In this document: positions 50,797 through 59,427 of the stretch, piece by piece
How positions within the stretch are numbered: position 1 is the first letter of the stretch
Layout of the letters: each line of letters starts with the position of its first letter
Source: Achromobacter insolitus
GTDB lineage: Bacteria; Pseudomonadota; Gammaproteobacteria; Burkholderiales; Burkholderiaceae_B
Direction: 5' to 3'
NCBI RefSeq assembly: GCF_002209555.1
Contig: NZ_NJIF01000001.1
Coordinates: 868,001-932,000, forward strand
Length of the DNA: 64,000 nt
Position numbers and translations under genes: made by a program
The notes under the pieces: model-generated
What the model saw: the letters and a program-made list of their open reading frames with translations, nothing else
Told to the model about the DNA's origin: nothing
The model's database searches: none

Positions 50797-51801
50797 CTAC
50801 TGGTTGTGGCTGAGGGCGTTGGACAGCAAGCGCGCCGTGATATCCACGATGGGAATGACGCGTTCGTAGGCCATGCGCGTGGGACCGATGACGCCCAGCG
50901 TGCCCACGACCTTGCCGTCCACGCCATAAGGCGCGGTGATGACCGACACTTCTTCCATCGGCACCAGCTGCGAATCGCCGCCGATGTAGATCTGCACGCC
51001 CTGGGCGCGGGTGGACACGTCCAGCAGCTGTAGCAGATCGGTCTTTTTCTCGAACAGCGAGAACATTTTGCGCAGCCGATCCATGTCGGATGCGATGTCG
51101 GTTACGTCCAGCAGCTTGCGCTCGCCGGAAATGACCATGGCATCGCCGTCTTCGGCGGCTTCCGCGCTGGCCTCGACCGCGGCCTGCATCAGGCGCGAGA
51201 TGTCTTCGCGCAGTTGCGCCAGTTCGGTCGACAGGGTCTGCCGCACGGCGTTGAAGGATTTACCGGCAAAGTGCATGTTGAAGAAATTGCCGGCTTCCAG
51301 CAGTTCCGCTTCGGAATAGTCGCGCTGCACGAAAAGAATGCGGTTCTGCACGTCGCCGTCGGGGGTGACGATGATGAGCAGCACGCGCTTGTCGGACAGA
51401 CGGATGAATTCGATCTGGCGAAACACCTGGGCACGCTTGGGCGTCAGCACCACGCCCGCGAATTGGGTCAGGTTGGACAGCAATGCCGCCGCGGCGTTGA
51501 CCGCCCGGGTAGGTTCGGCGGCCGCCAGCATTTCGCCCATGTTGTGGGGCTCCAGCTGGTAGGATTGGACCGCCAGCAGCGAATCGACGAACATGCGGTA
51601 ACCCCGCGGCGTGGGAATGCGGCCGGCGGAGGTGTGCGGGCTATGGATCAGTCCCAGTTCTTCGAGGTCCGCCATAACATTGCGGATCGTGGCCGGGGAC
51701 AAGTCGAATACTTTCGATAGCGTCCGCGAGCCGACTGGCTGCCCATCGGCGATATAGCGTTCGATCAACGCTTTCAGTAGTGCGCGTGCGCGGTCATCCA
51801 T
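50797..51801 (-). CDS. hrcA: Heat-inducible transcription repressor HrcA
   Basis: 334-aa repressor that binds CIRCE elements and is kept active by GroEL. The N-terminal winged helix reads [23 protein letters not shown] and [29 protein letters not shown]; the C-terminal part carries the GAF-like core ([21 protein letters not shown]). The start ATG is preceded by no Shine-Dalgarno sequence, but TAAAAT lies seven bases upstream, so the mRNA may be nearly leaderless. I found no CIRCE sequence in this window; its targets (usually groESL) are elsewhere. Confidence 0.96.
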   Translation of the reverse strand: MDDRARALLKALIERYIADGQPVGSRTLSKVFDLSPATIRNVMADLEELGLIHSPHTSAGRIPTPRGYRMFVDSLLAVQSYQLEPHNMGEMLAAAEPTRAVNAAAALLSNLTQFAGVVLTPKRAQVFRQIEFIRLSDKRVLLIIVTPDGDVQNRILFVQRDYSEAELLEAGNFFNMHFAGKSFNAVRQTLSTELAQLREDISRLMQAAVEASAEAAEDGDAMVISGERKLLDVTDIASDMDRLRKMFSLFEKKTDLLQLLDVSTRAQGVQIYIGGDSQLVPMEEVSVITAPYGVDGKVVGTLGVIGPTRMAYERVIPIVDITARLLSNALSHNQ

Positions 51802-51869
51802 AACAAGTATTTTAGGGAATCTTTTTCAGTTGAGGCGATTTTTGTCCCGCAAGCCCATATGCGGCCCCA

Positions 51870-51875
51870 TATAAT
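51870..51875 (+). promoter_or_regulatory. Candidate -10 element for nadK-recN
   Basis: Perfect TATAAT, 66 bp before the nadK ATG in the gap divergent from hrcA. The -35 is poor: TTTGTC at 51841-51846 is too far (23 bp). The element remains tentative. Confidence 0.35.
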
Positions 51876-51941
51876 CGGCTAAACCGTCCATCCCGGGCAG
51901 GTTTCGGCTTTCCGGTTTCGCCTTTTCATTCGCAAGCAGCC

Positions 51942-52841
51942 ATGCATTTTCCTACCGTAGCCCTGATCGGCAGATACCAGGACACCGGCCTGGACACACC
52001 GCTGAGAGCACTGGCCCACGCGCTGACGCAGGCGGGCCGGCAGGTGCTCATCGACGCGGACACGGCGCGCAATACCGGACTGACCGAATACCCCGTCGCC
52101 ACGCTCGAGGAAATCGGCAAGACCGCATCGCTCGCCGTGGTCATGGGCGGCGACGGCACCGTGCTCGGCGCAAGCCGCCACCTGGCTCCCTACGGCATGC
52201 CGCTGGTCGGCATCAACCACGGACGCCTGGGTTTCATCACCGACATCGCCTTGCAGGACGCGCATGGCGCGCTGGCGCGCGTCCTCGAAGGCAGCTTCCA
52301 GATCGAAGAACGCATGCTGCTTGAAGGCAGCGTGTGGCGCGGCGACCAGAAGATGTACTCCGCATCCGCCCTAAACGACGTGGTGCTGAACCGCGCCGGG
52401 CGCGGCGGCATGATCGAAGTCCGGGTCGAACTGGACGGCTCCTTCATGTACACGCAGCGCGCCGACGGCCTGATCATCGCCACCCCGACCGGCTCCACCG
52501 CGTACGCGCTGTCGGCCAACGGCCCCATCCTGCATCCCGGCATGAACGCCATGGTGCTGGTGCCGGTAGCGCCGCAAACGCTGTCCAACCGCCCCATCGT
52601 CATCCCCGACACCGGTGTGTTGAACATGACGCTGACCGCAATGGGCCGCGTGGAAGTCGGCGCCAGCGTGCATTTCGACATGCAGACGTGGTCCGACCTG
52701 CAGCCGGGCGACCGCATCGTCGTGCAGCGCGCCCCCTATACCATCCGCTTCGTGCATCCCGAAGGCTACAGCTTCTTCTCCACCCTGCGCCGCAAGCTGC
52801 ATTGGAACCTGATGCCCGAGGCCACCGACAACGTAGAGTAG
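51942..52841 (+). CDS. nadK: NAD kinase
   Basis: Phosphorylates NAD to NADP, 299 aa. Diagnostic motifs: GGDGTVLGASR near residue 70, NHGRLGFITDI, and the conserved TPTGSTAYALSANGPILHP. The start is the ATG opening MHFPTVALIGRY. It is followed 14 bp later by recN, an arrangement conserved in many proteobacteria, and is divergent from hrcA. Confidence 0.97.
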   Translation: MHFPTVALIGRYQDTGLDTPLRALAHALTQAGRQVLIDADTARNTGLTEYPVATLEEIGKTASLAVVMGGDGTVLGASRHLAPYGMPLVGINHGRLGFITDIALQDAHGALARVLEGSFQIEERMLLEGSVWRGDQKMYSASALNDVVLNRAGRGGMIEVRVELDGSFMYTQRADGLIIATPTGSTAYALSANGPILHPGMNAMVLVPVAPQTLSNRPIVIPDTGVLNMTLTAMGRVEVGASVHFDMQTWSDLQPGDRIVVQRAPYTIRFVHPEGYSFFSTLRRKLHWNLMPEATDNVE

Positions 52842-52855
52842 TAAAGCGCCCCGAC

Positions 52856-54511
52856 ATGCTGCGCACCCTGCATATCCGCGACTTCGTCATCGTCGAACAG
52901 ACCGAGATCCATTTCGGTCCCGGCTTCACCGTCTTTTCCGGCGAGACAGGCGCAGGCAAATCCATTTTGGTGGACGCCCTGGCGCTGGCGCTGGGCGAAC
53001 GCGGCGACGCCAGCATGCTGCGCGAGGGCGCGCCGCGCGCCGACATCACGGCCGTTTTCGACACGCCCAAAGGGCTGATCGCCTGGCTGCAGGAACGCGA
53101 GATCGACGTAGACACCGAGCTGTCCCTGCGCCGCGTCATCGACGCGCAGGGACGCAGCCGCGCCTACATCAACGGCACGCCCGCCACCGTGGCGCAATTG
53201 CGCGAACTGGGCGACAGCCTGGTCGACATCCATGGCCAGCATGCGCACCAGAGCCTGATGCGCTCGGATGCTCAGCGCGACCTGCTGGACGCCCACGGCG
53301 GCCATGGCGAACTGCGCAACACGGTCGGCCAGGCCTGGAAACAATGGCGCGCACTGGCGCGCCAGCTGGAATCCGCCGAAAAAGACGCCGCCAGCCTGGC
53401 CAACGAACGCGACCGCCTGCAATGGCAGGTCGACGAACTGGACCAACTGAACCTCGGCCCAGACGAATGGGAAGCACTGCAGTCCGAGCACACGCGCCTG
53501 TCGCATGCGCAATCCCTGCTGGACGGCGCCAACCAGATCCTCGAAGCCCTCGACGGCGAAGGCGACTCTGCGCATCACCGGCTCTCCTCGGCAAACCACC
53601 GCCTCCAGCAGATGCTGCGCCATGATCCCGGCCTGCAAGGCGTGCACGACGAGCTGGAATCGGCGCGCATCGCAATCACCGAAGCCGTTTCCGACCTGAA
53701 CAACTACGTCAGCCGCGTCGACCTTGATCCCCAGCGGCTCGTCGCCGTTGAAGCGCGGCTGGGCCTGGTGTTCGAAACCGCCCGCAAATTCCGCGTGGAG
53801 CCCGACGCGCTGTGCGAACTGCGCGACTCGCTGCATACGCAGCTTGCAGCGCTGCAGGCCGCGGGCGACGTCGATGCCCTGCGCGCCCAGGCGCAGGCCG
53901 CCCAGGCGCAATACGACGCCGCCGCCGCCAAGCTGACAACAGCGCGCCGCAAGGTCGCCAAAGACCTCGGCAAACAGGTCACGCTAGCCATGCAGACGCT
54001 GGCCATGCAGGGCGGCAAATTCGAGCCCACGCTGGCCGAATCGGCGCCATCCGCCCACGGCAACGAGCAGGTCGAGTTCCTGGTAGCCGGCCACGCCGGC
54101 ACCACACCCCGCCCGCTGGCCAAGGTAGCCTCTGGCGGCGAACTGTCGCGGATATCGCTGGCGCTGTCGGTCATCGCCAGCCGCGCCGCGCGCGTGCCCA
54201 CCCTGATCTTCGACGAAGTCGACAGCGGCGTGGGCGGCGCGGTCGCAGAGGCCGTCGGCAAGCTGCTGCGCGAACTCGGTGAACGCCATCAAGTGCTGTG
54301 CGTCACCCACCTGCCCCAGGTCGCGGCTTGCGCCAACAACCAGTTCCTGGTCAGCAAGGCCGAATCGCGTGGCACCACCCGCTCCAGCATCGAAGAGCTG
54401 GACGCGCAGGCTCGCGTGGAGGAAATCGCGCGCATGCTGGGCGGCATCAAGCTCACCGCAACGACCCGCGAACACGCCCGCGAAATGCTGGAAGGTTTCG
54501 GCCAGACCTGA
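52856..54511 (+). CDS. recN: DNA repair protein RecN
   Basis: SMC-like ATPase for double-strand break repair, 551 aa from the ATG opening MLRTLHIRDFV. Walker A GETGAGKSILVDALALALGERGD begins near residue 30; coiled-coil arms occupy the middle (about 155-365); the C-terminal head has the signature LAKVASGGELSRISLALSV and Walker B TLIFDEVDSGVGG, then VTHLPQVAA. Followed by a strong terminator. Confidence 0.96.
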   Translation: MLRTLHIRDFVIVEQTEIHFGPGFTVFSGETGAGKSILVDALALALGERGDASMLREGAPRADITAVFDTPKGLIAWLQEREIDVDTELSLRRVIDAQGRSRAYINGTPATVAQLRELGDSLVDIHGQHAHQSLMRSDAQRDLLDAHGGHGELRNTVGQAWKQWRALARQLESAEKDAASLANERDRLQWQVDELDQLNLGPDEWEALQSEHTRLSHAQSLLDGANQILEALDGEGDSAHHRLSSANHRLQQMLRHDPGLQGVHDELESARIAITEAVSDLNNYVSRVDLDPQRLVAVEARLGLVFETARKFRVEPDALCELRDSLHTQLAALQAAGDVDALRAQAQAAQAQYDAAAAKLTTARRKVAKDLGKQVTLAMQTLAMQGGKFEPTLAESAPSAHGNEQVEFLVAGHAGTTPRPLAKVASGGELSRISLALSVIASRAARVPTLIFDEVDSGVGGAVAEAVGKLLRELGERHQVLCVTHLPQVAACANNQFLVSKAESRGTTRSSIEELDAQARVEEIARMLGGIKLTATTREHAREMLEGFGQT

Positions 54512-54565
54512 CCTGCCGCCAACTGGCGGAGCCCCCCGTTCCGCTGCGATCCCCTGGCAATAAAA

Positions 54566-54592
54566 AAAGCCCCTTCCATTGGAAGGGGCTTT
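54566..54592. terminator. Bidirectional terminator between recN and fur
   Basis: AAAGCCCCTTCC (54566-54577), ATT, GGAAGGGGCTTT (54581-54592), with a run of A on the left. It separates convergent recN and fur. Confidence 0.9.
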
Positions 54593-54646
54593 GGATCTCG
54601 CATGCCCGCTGCGAGCGTAGCCGCGGGCCGGGTGTTCAGGCCAGGA

Positions 54647-55066
54647 TCAACGGCCCTTCATGCAGCTGCCGCAAATGCCGTACAGCACCATGGCGTGGCT
54701 TTCCAGCGCGAAGGCGTTGTCCTTGGCAATCTTTTGTTGGCGCTTTTCGATTTCCGGGTCGGAAAACTCGACCACCTTGCCGCAATTCGTGCAGATCAGG
54801 TGATCGTGGTGATCGCCGTCGTTGAGCTCGAACACCGCCTTGCCGCTGTCGAACTGGCTGCGGGCAAGGATGCCGGCCTGTTCGAACTGTGTCAGGACAC
54901 GGTAGACGGTGGCCAGCCCGATTTCGACGTTTTCGCCGATCAGGGCGCGATAGACGTCTTCGGCGCTCAGGTGCCGTTGATCCGATTTCCGGAAAATATC
55001 AAGAATTTTCAGGCGGGGGAACGTCGCCTTCAAACCCATGTTCTTCAGTTCGCTTTGGTCGCTCAT
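54647..55066 (-). CDS. fur: Ferric uptake regulator Fur
   Basis: 139-aa Fe(II)-responsive repressor from the ATG opening [15 protein letters not shown]. The winged helix contains [16 protein letters not shown]; metal-site residues include [12 protein letters not shown] and the C-terminal Cys pair GICGSC. Divergent from bamE, the order common in betaproteobacteria. I could not identify a confident Fur box in the intergenic DNA, although ATGATAACGGTT near 55170 is AT-rich. Confidence 0.96.
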   Translation of the reverse strand: MSDQSELKNMGLKATFPRLKILDIFRKSDQRHLSAEDVYRALIGENVEIGLATVYRVLTQFEQAGILARSQFDSGKAVFELNDGDHHDHLICTNCGKVVEFSDPEIEKRQQKIAKDNAFALESHAMVLYGICGSCMKGR

Positions 55067-55212
55067 GGTGTAATCGCTCTCCGTCCGCGTTGGCATGGGC
55101 AGGATGGGTGCACCGCGAGCCGGCTCACCGAAATCATGCCGCCACGCGGAACTATCCTTATGAAACCTTTATGATAACGGTTTTGTCTGCTTCCAAATAA
55201 TAGGGGCGCGTA

Positions 55213-55755
55213 GTGTCCATGATTGCACGAATTCCCTCCCGCTCGCTGAAGACCGGTCTGGCGGTGGCCGCCCTGGCCGTCGCCCTGGCCGGATGCTCGG
55301 GGGACAAGTGGGGCTTCCCCTACAAGGCCAGCGTCCAGCAAGGAAACTGGATCACCCAGGAGCAGGTCGCCCTGCTGCAGCCCGGCATGACACGCGAACA
55401 AGTGCGCTTCGCGCTCGGCAGCCCGACGCTGACCAGCGTGCTGCACGCCAACCGTTGGGACTACCCCTACTATTTCAAGCCCGGCTACGGCGACGCCCAG
55501 GAGCGCAAGTTCACCGTCTGGTTCGAAAACGACCGCCTGGTCCGCTGGGAAGGCGACAAGCAGCCCGACCTGCAGCCTTACCAGATCAACACACCGAACG
55601 CCGTCGCCGACGAAAAAGCGGAAAAGCGCCTCAGCGAAGACGAAGCCCGCCAGAAGGAAGAGGAAGCCCAGCGCAAGCGTGACGCCGCCGCTCCGGTCAG
55701 CCCCCTCAACCAGTATCCTGGCCAGCCTGGCAACGCCCCCGAACCGCTCAAGTAA
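55213..55755 (+). CDS. bamE: Outer-membrane assembly lipoprotein BamE (SmpA/OmlA)
   Basis: Lipoprotein of the BAM complex that inserts outer-membrane barrels. Signal peptide with lipobox LAGC (Cys28 counted from the GTG) and the BamE core QEQVALLQPGMTREQVRFALGSPTLTSVLHANRWDYPYYF. The 180-aa length includes a charged, Pro-rich C-terminal tail longer than in E. coli BamE. Start is GTG at 55213 (AGGGGC five bases before) or ATG at 55219. It precedes dapB by 15 bp. Confidence 0.93.
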   Translation: MSMIARIPSRSLKTGLAVAALAVALAGCSGDKWGFPYKASVQQGNWITQEQVALLQPGMTREQVRFALGSPTLTSVLHANRWDYPYYFKPGYGDAQERKFTVWFENDRLVRWEGDKQPDLQPYQINTPNAVADEKAEKRLSEDEARQKEEEAQRKRDAAAPVSPLNQYPGQPGNAPEPLK

Positions 55756-55770
55756 CACCAAGGACTCTCT

Positions 55771-56562
55771 ATGCGTATCGCAATTGCCGGCGCCAGCGGC
55801 CGTATGGGCCAGATGCTGATCGAAGCCGTCCTGAACGCTTCCGGCCTGCAACTTGCCGTGGCGCTGGATCGCCAGGGCTCGGCCGCGCTCGGCCAGGACG
55901 CCGGCGCGCCGTTGGGCAAACAGACGGGCGTGTCCATCACCGATGACCTCGATGCCCTGGCCCAGGCCGACTGCCTGATCGACTTCACCCGCCCGGAGGG
56001 CACGCTTGAACACCTGCAGGCTTGCGTCAAGCATGGCGTGAACGCCGTCATCGGCACGACCGGTTTCGACGACAACGGCCGCGCCGCGATCGAAGTCGCC
56101 GCCCAGAAAATCGGCATCGTCTTCGCCCCCAACATGAGCGTGGGCGTCAACGCCACGCTCAAATTGCTCGACATGGCCGCACGCATCCTGAATTCCGGCT
56201 ACGACGTCGAAGTCTTCGAAGCGCATCACCGCAACAAGGTCGACGCCCCCTCAGGGACCGCGCTGAAAATGGGCGAAACCATTGCGTCGGCCTGGAACGT
56301 GGCCCTGCCCGATGTCGCCACCTGGAGCCGCCACGGCGATACCGGCGTGCGCAAGCCGGGCACCATCGGCTTCTCCGTACTGCGCGGCGGCGATATCGTG
56401 GGCGACCACACAGTGTCCTTCTGCGGCACCGGCGAACGCATCGAAATCACTCACCGCTCGGCCAGCCGCGCCACCTACGCGGAAGGCGCACTGCGCGCTG
56501 CCCGCTTCCTGGAAGGCAAGCACAACGGCCTGTACGACATGCAATCCGTGCTGGGCCTTTGA
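55771..56562 (+). CDS. dapB: 4-hydroxy-tetrahydrodipicolinate reductase
   Basis: Second committed enzyme of lysine/diaminopimelate synthesis, 263 aa. NAD(P)H-binding GASGRMGQ (7-14), substrate site [20 protein letters not shown] with the catalytic His/Lys region, and [13 protein letters not shown]. It follows bamE closely, an arrangement known in Bordetella relatives. The upstream-step enzyme DapA is encoded at 30204. Confidence 0.97.
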   Translation: MRIAIAGASGRMGQMLIEAVLNASGLQLAVALDRQGSAALGQDAGAPLGKQTGVSITDDLDALAQADCLIDFTRPEGTLEHLQACVKHGVNAVIGTTGFDDNGRAAIEVAAQKIGIVFAPNMSVGVNATLKLLDMAARILNSGYDVEVFEAHHRNKVDAPSGTALKMGETIASAWNVALPDVATWSRHGDTGVRKPGTIGFSVLRGGDIVGDHTVSFCGTGERIEITHRSASRATYAEGALRAARFLEGKHNGLYDMQSVLGL

Positions 56563-56580
56563 TGCCGGCCCGGCCATGAA

Positions 56581-56602
56581 AAAGGACCCCGCGGGGTCCT
56601 TT
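56581..56602. terminator. Terminator between dapB and murB
   Basis: Perfect palindrome AAAGGACCCCGCGGGGTCCTTT, with A-rich sequence to the left and TTTCTC to the right; it separates convergent dapB and murB. Confidence 0.85.
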
Positions 56603-56625
56603 CTCATTCGTGGGCCTCAACCAAC

Positions 56626-57672
56626 TCACACGACCACGGGTTCCGGTTCGAGCCGCACGCCGTAACGCTCGGAAACCGCCGCCTGGATGGCATGGGCCAG
56701 GCCCATGATGTCGGCGGCCGTCGCTCCGCCGCGATTGACCAGCACCAGCGCCTGCCGCTCGTGCACGCCGGCCGCGCCCAGCGCACGGCCCTTCCAGCCG
56801 CACTGGTCTATCAGCCAGCCCGCGGCCAGTTTGTAGCCGCCATCCGGCTGCGCATAAGACACCAGCCCGGGAAACTGGCCGAGCAGCGCATCGCGCACTT
56901 TGGCCGACACGATAGGATTCTTGAAAAAGCTGCCGGCATTGCCTGTTACCGCGGGATCGGGCAGCTTGGCCCGGCGGATCTCGCAAACGGCATCGAAGAT
57001 ATCCCGCGCGGCTGGCGCATCACCGGCCAGGCCGGCGTGGCGCTGCAGGTCCGGGTAACCCAGCACCGGCCGCCATGGCCGGGGCAAGGCAAAACGCACG
57101 CTCGTAATGACCCACCGTCCAGGCTCGTCGTGCTTGAAGACGCTGTCGCGATAGGAAAACCGGCAGTCCGCCGCGCTCATTTCGACTTGCCGGCCTGCCC
57201 GCACATCCCAGGCGGTCAGGCTATGGAAACGTTCCTGCAACTCGACCCCATAGGCGCCGATGTTCTGCACGGGCGCCGCACCCACCGTGCCAGGAATCAG
57301 CGCCAGGTTTTCCAATCCGTCCCAGCCCTGGTTCACGCAAGTCTCGACGAAGCCATGCCAGGACTCCCCGCCCGCCGCCTCGATCAGCCAGGCATCCGGC
57401 CGCGCTTCCAGCAGGCGCACCCCTTTGAAGGCAACCCGGGCGACCAGCCCGTCCACCTGACGCGGCAACACCAGATTGCTGCCCCCGCCCAAGACCAGCA
57501 AGGAAGCCGCCTGGCTCGCCAGTTGCGACAGCGCCGGCAATTGCGCCGGGTCTTCCAGCGTCACGAATGCGACCGCCTGCGACGCCAAGCCCAAGGTGTT
57601 CAGCCGAGTGAGATCCTGGCTGACTGGAGACAAGGCAAGGGGCTGATCGGTATCGACGGAGAAATTTGACAT
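56626..57672 (-). CDS. murB: UDP-N-acetylenolpyruvoylglucosamine reductase MurB
   Basis: FAD-dependent reductase of peptidoglycan precursor synthesis, 348 aa (E. coli-like type I). FAD-binding [12 protein letters not shown], the [19 protein letters not shown] stretch, SYRDSVFKH, and the catalytic Ser/Glu region [13 protein letters not shown] are present. The start is the ATG opening [10 protein letters not shown]. Monocistronic, convergent with dapB. Confidence 0.95.
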   Translation of the reverse strand: MSNFSVDTDQPLALSPVSQDLTRLNTLGLASQAVAFVTLEDPAQLPALSQLASQAASLLVLGGGSNLVLPRQVDGLVARVAFKGVRLLEARPDAWLIEAAGGESWHGFVETCVNQGWDGLENLALIPGTVGAAPVQNIGAYGVELQERFHSLTAWDVRAGRQVEMSAADCRFSYRDSVFKHDEPGRWVITSVRFALPRPWRPVLGYPDLQRHAGLAGDAPAARDIFDAVCEIRRAKLPDPAVTGNAGSFFKNPIVSAKVRDALLGQFPGLVSYAQPDGGYKLAAGWLIDQCGWKGRALGAAGVHERQALVLVNRGGATAADIMGLAHAIQAAVSERYGVRLEPEPVVV

Positions 57673-57908
57673 GGATGCTGCGGGTTGCTATAGTTTCTGT
57701 CTTCGCTCATATTACTTGATTGAGTGCTTGCCCTGAGTTTCGGGCCTTGTTCTACAACTGCGTCTACAACTGCGGCTGAAATTGCTTGAAGTGAGTAAAT
57801 GCAGTGAACAAAGCTGAAAAAACACAGGCCAAGACAAGCTCAAAAAAATCATGTAGAATGCGCGCCTTCTGATCGATAACCAAGTTGATCAGAGTGAATA
57901 AGAAAATT

Positions 57909-57935
57909 GGTTCTGCCCGTTTCTACTGCAGAACC
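57909..57935 (+). promoter_or_regulatory. Leader hairpin upstream of tRNA-Gly
   Basis: Perfect 8-bp stem GGTTCTGC (57909-57916) / GCAGAACC (57928-57935), four bases before the tRNA 5' end. A TAGAAT -10-like hexamer (57854-57859) followed by GCGCGCC fits a stringent tRNA promoter. The hairpin lies where RNase P-type processing must act. Confidence 0.45.
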
Positions 57936-57938
57936 CAT

Positions 57939-58014
57939 GCGGGAGTAGCTCAGTTGGTAGAGCGCAACCTTGCCAAGGTTGAGGTCGCGAGTTCGAGACT
58001 CGTCTCCCGCTCCA
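57939..58014 (+). tRNA. tRNA-Gly (anticodon GCC)
   Basis: 76 nt with encoded CCA. Acceptor GCGGGAG (57939-57945) pairs with CTCCCGC (58004-58010); D-arm AGCTCAGTTGGTAGAGC; anticodon GCC at 57972-57974 in the loop TTGCCAA; T-arm with GTTCGAG. It reads GGC/GGU codons. A terminator follows at 58061. Confidence 0.97.
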
Positions 58015-58060
58015 AATTCTGATTTTCAGCCGCCTTCCCGGCATGCTGAAAATCCTTGAG

Positions 58061-58084
58061 AAAGGGCCTGCGGGCCCTTTTTTC
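58061..58084 (+). terminator. Terminator of the tRNA-Gly transcript
   Basis: AAAGGGCC (58061-58068), TGCG, GGCCCTTT (58073-58080) followed by TTTT. Just before it GATTTTCAGC (58021-58030) / GCTGAAAATC (58045-58054) forms another perfect hairpin. Confidence 0.85.
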
Positions 58085-58319
58085 ATTCCGGTGACACCCA
58101 CCGAAATCCCCATTCCACCGAACCTTCGCGTACGCAACGAGCCTGGGCTATCCTCTGCCCGGCACTCCCACGGCGTCGTCGCGCCGCAAGAATTTGGGGA
58201 TTGTCTGATGGGTCGCCGTCGCGGTAGCCCCCTAACATTTCACATAAATCAATTGAGCCTGGTCTCGACGTCAGGCGCCTGTTTGCAATGAGCAAACAGG
58301 CAGGAATGGGGGGGTTCGG
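58085..58319. promoter_or_regulatory. Gene-free leader of the fimbrial-type gene with hairpin and G7 tract
   Basis: No gene is supported here. Close to the start codon of the next gene lie CCTGTTTGC (58278-58286), AATGA, GCAAACAGG (58292-58300), a perfect 9-bp inverted repeat, then seven G residues (58308-58314) that double as ribosome site. The hairpin could be an operator or translational control; the G-tract is short for slippage. Confidence 0.45.
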
Positions 58320-59252
58320 ATGCATGCTTTACGGTGGCTGGCGGTCATCGCGCTTGGTGTTTCGGGTCGGGCCTGGGCGACGTGTGACGTGCGCGGCGCT
58401 CCCCAGACCTTGACCTACACCGGCCCAGGAAATATCACAGTGCCTCGCGATGTGCCTGATGGGACGGTGGTGTATCGCGAAACGAAAGTCCTTTCTGAAA
58501 TCACCTTCGACTGCTTCGGCGGTACGAACCTGTATGGACTGAAGGTCTCCCCCAAGCGGGGATCCCCTCCTCCAGCAGGCACATTCGATTTTCCTACCGG
58601 CACCCCAGGGCTATCGTTTCGAATGATGATACGGACCGGGGCTTACATGCCACCGCCGTTCGCGGTCGAACGCGGCCAATATAAGTTGGTCGGCAATATC
58701 ACCCTGGAAGTCGTCAAGAGCGCAGCATTCGAGCCCAGCGGCCTGATTCAAGCAGGCGATGTAGGAACCGTAATCGCCTGGACCGCAGACCTCGTCACTT
58801 TGAAGCTCAGCCGCCAAGTTGGCTTTATCGCTGGCTCCTGTGAAAGCCCAGACGTCAACGTTTTCATGGGCGATGACTATGTGTCGTCTGACTTCAAAGG
58901 GCCTGGCACCCGGACCAGGCCGGTCTCTTTTATCTTGAAGCTGAACAATTGTCCGCCAAGGATCAATAAGATCAACTACAGACTTCTGCCCGTGACCGAA
59001 GTCATAGACCCGAACCAAGGGCTCGTCAGGCTCAACGAAGGCTCCGGGGCTGTCGGGATCGGCCTGCAGATCCGCGATGGCAATGACGTGCCCCTCGCCT
59101 TGAACACGCCGCACACCTTCACGGGCTACACCGGCCAGGGCGGCAGCTTCCAGATCCCGCTGATGGCCAACTATTACAGGTTGACCAACGAACCCAGGTA
59201 TAAAGCCGGCGCCGCAAATACCGAGATTACGTTCGTCATGAGCTACTTGTAG
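58320..59252 (+). CDS. Fimbrial-type adhesin/pilin-like secreted protein
   Basis: 310 aa with a signal peptide (cleavage near AWATC, about residue 20). The N-terminal part (20-165) resembles the lectin-like domain of chaperone-usher tip adhesins (early Cys pair C22/C65); the C-terminal part (about 170-310) looks like a pilin domain with the Cys pair (GSCESPDVNVFMG, LNNCPP), a Gly-rich segment and the terminal donor-strand-type pattern TEITFVMSYL. No chaperone or usher gene is adjacent, so it depends on an assembly system elsewhere or is an orphan. Codon use looks less GC-biased than neighbours, suggesting acquisition next to the tRNA gene. Confidence 0.75.
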   Translation: MHALRWLAVIALGVSGRAWATCDVRGAPQTLTYTGPGNITVPRDVPDGTVVYRETKVLSEITFDCFGGTNLYGLKVSPKRGSPPPAGTFDFPTGTPGLSFRMMIRTGAYMPPPFAVERGQYKLVGNITLEVVKSAAFEPSGLIQAGDVGTVIAWTADLVTLKLSRQVGFIAGSCESPDVNVFMGDDYVSSDFKGPGTRTRPVSFILKLNNCPPRINKINYRLLPVTEVIDPNQGLVRLNEGSGAVGIGLQIRDGNDVPLALNTPHTFTGYTGQGGSFQIPLMANYYRLTNEPRYKAGAANTEITFVMSYL

Positions 59253-59427
59253 CCCGCCAGGCCATTCCCCCATCGTGCATTACGCCTGAGCCTGACAACG
59301 CCGGGCTGCGCCCTAGGTTCAAAAATCATCAACCAATACGCTGCAGATCACCGATAAACTGAACTCTCCCATAGCCGGTAAAACAGGCGCGCAGCATTTT
59401 CCAGGCGCAGCCCGAGCGGAGACACAG

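Noticed and set aside
51802-51941. Search for a CIRCE element near hrcA, grpE or dnaK
   Set aside because: No TTAGCACTC/GAGTGCTAA pair was found; sigma-32-type promoters explain heat control of grpE and dnaK here.
55067-55212. Fur box in the fur-bamE gap
   Set aside because: ATGATAACGG is only a partial match to GATAATGATAATCATTATC, too weak to annotate.
57939-59427. Integrated element using tRNA-Gly as attachment site
   Set aside because: No integrase gene and no repeat of the tRNA 3' end were found downstream within the window, so only the compositional hint remains.
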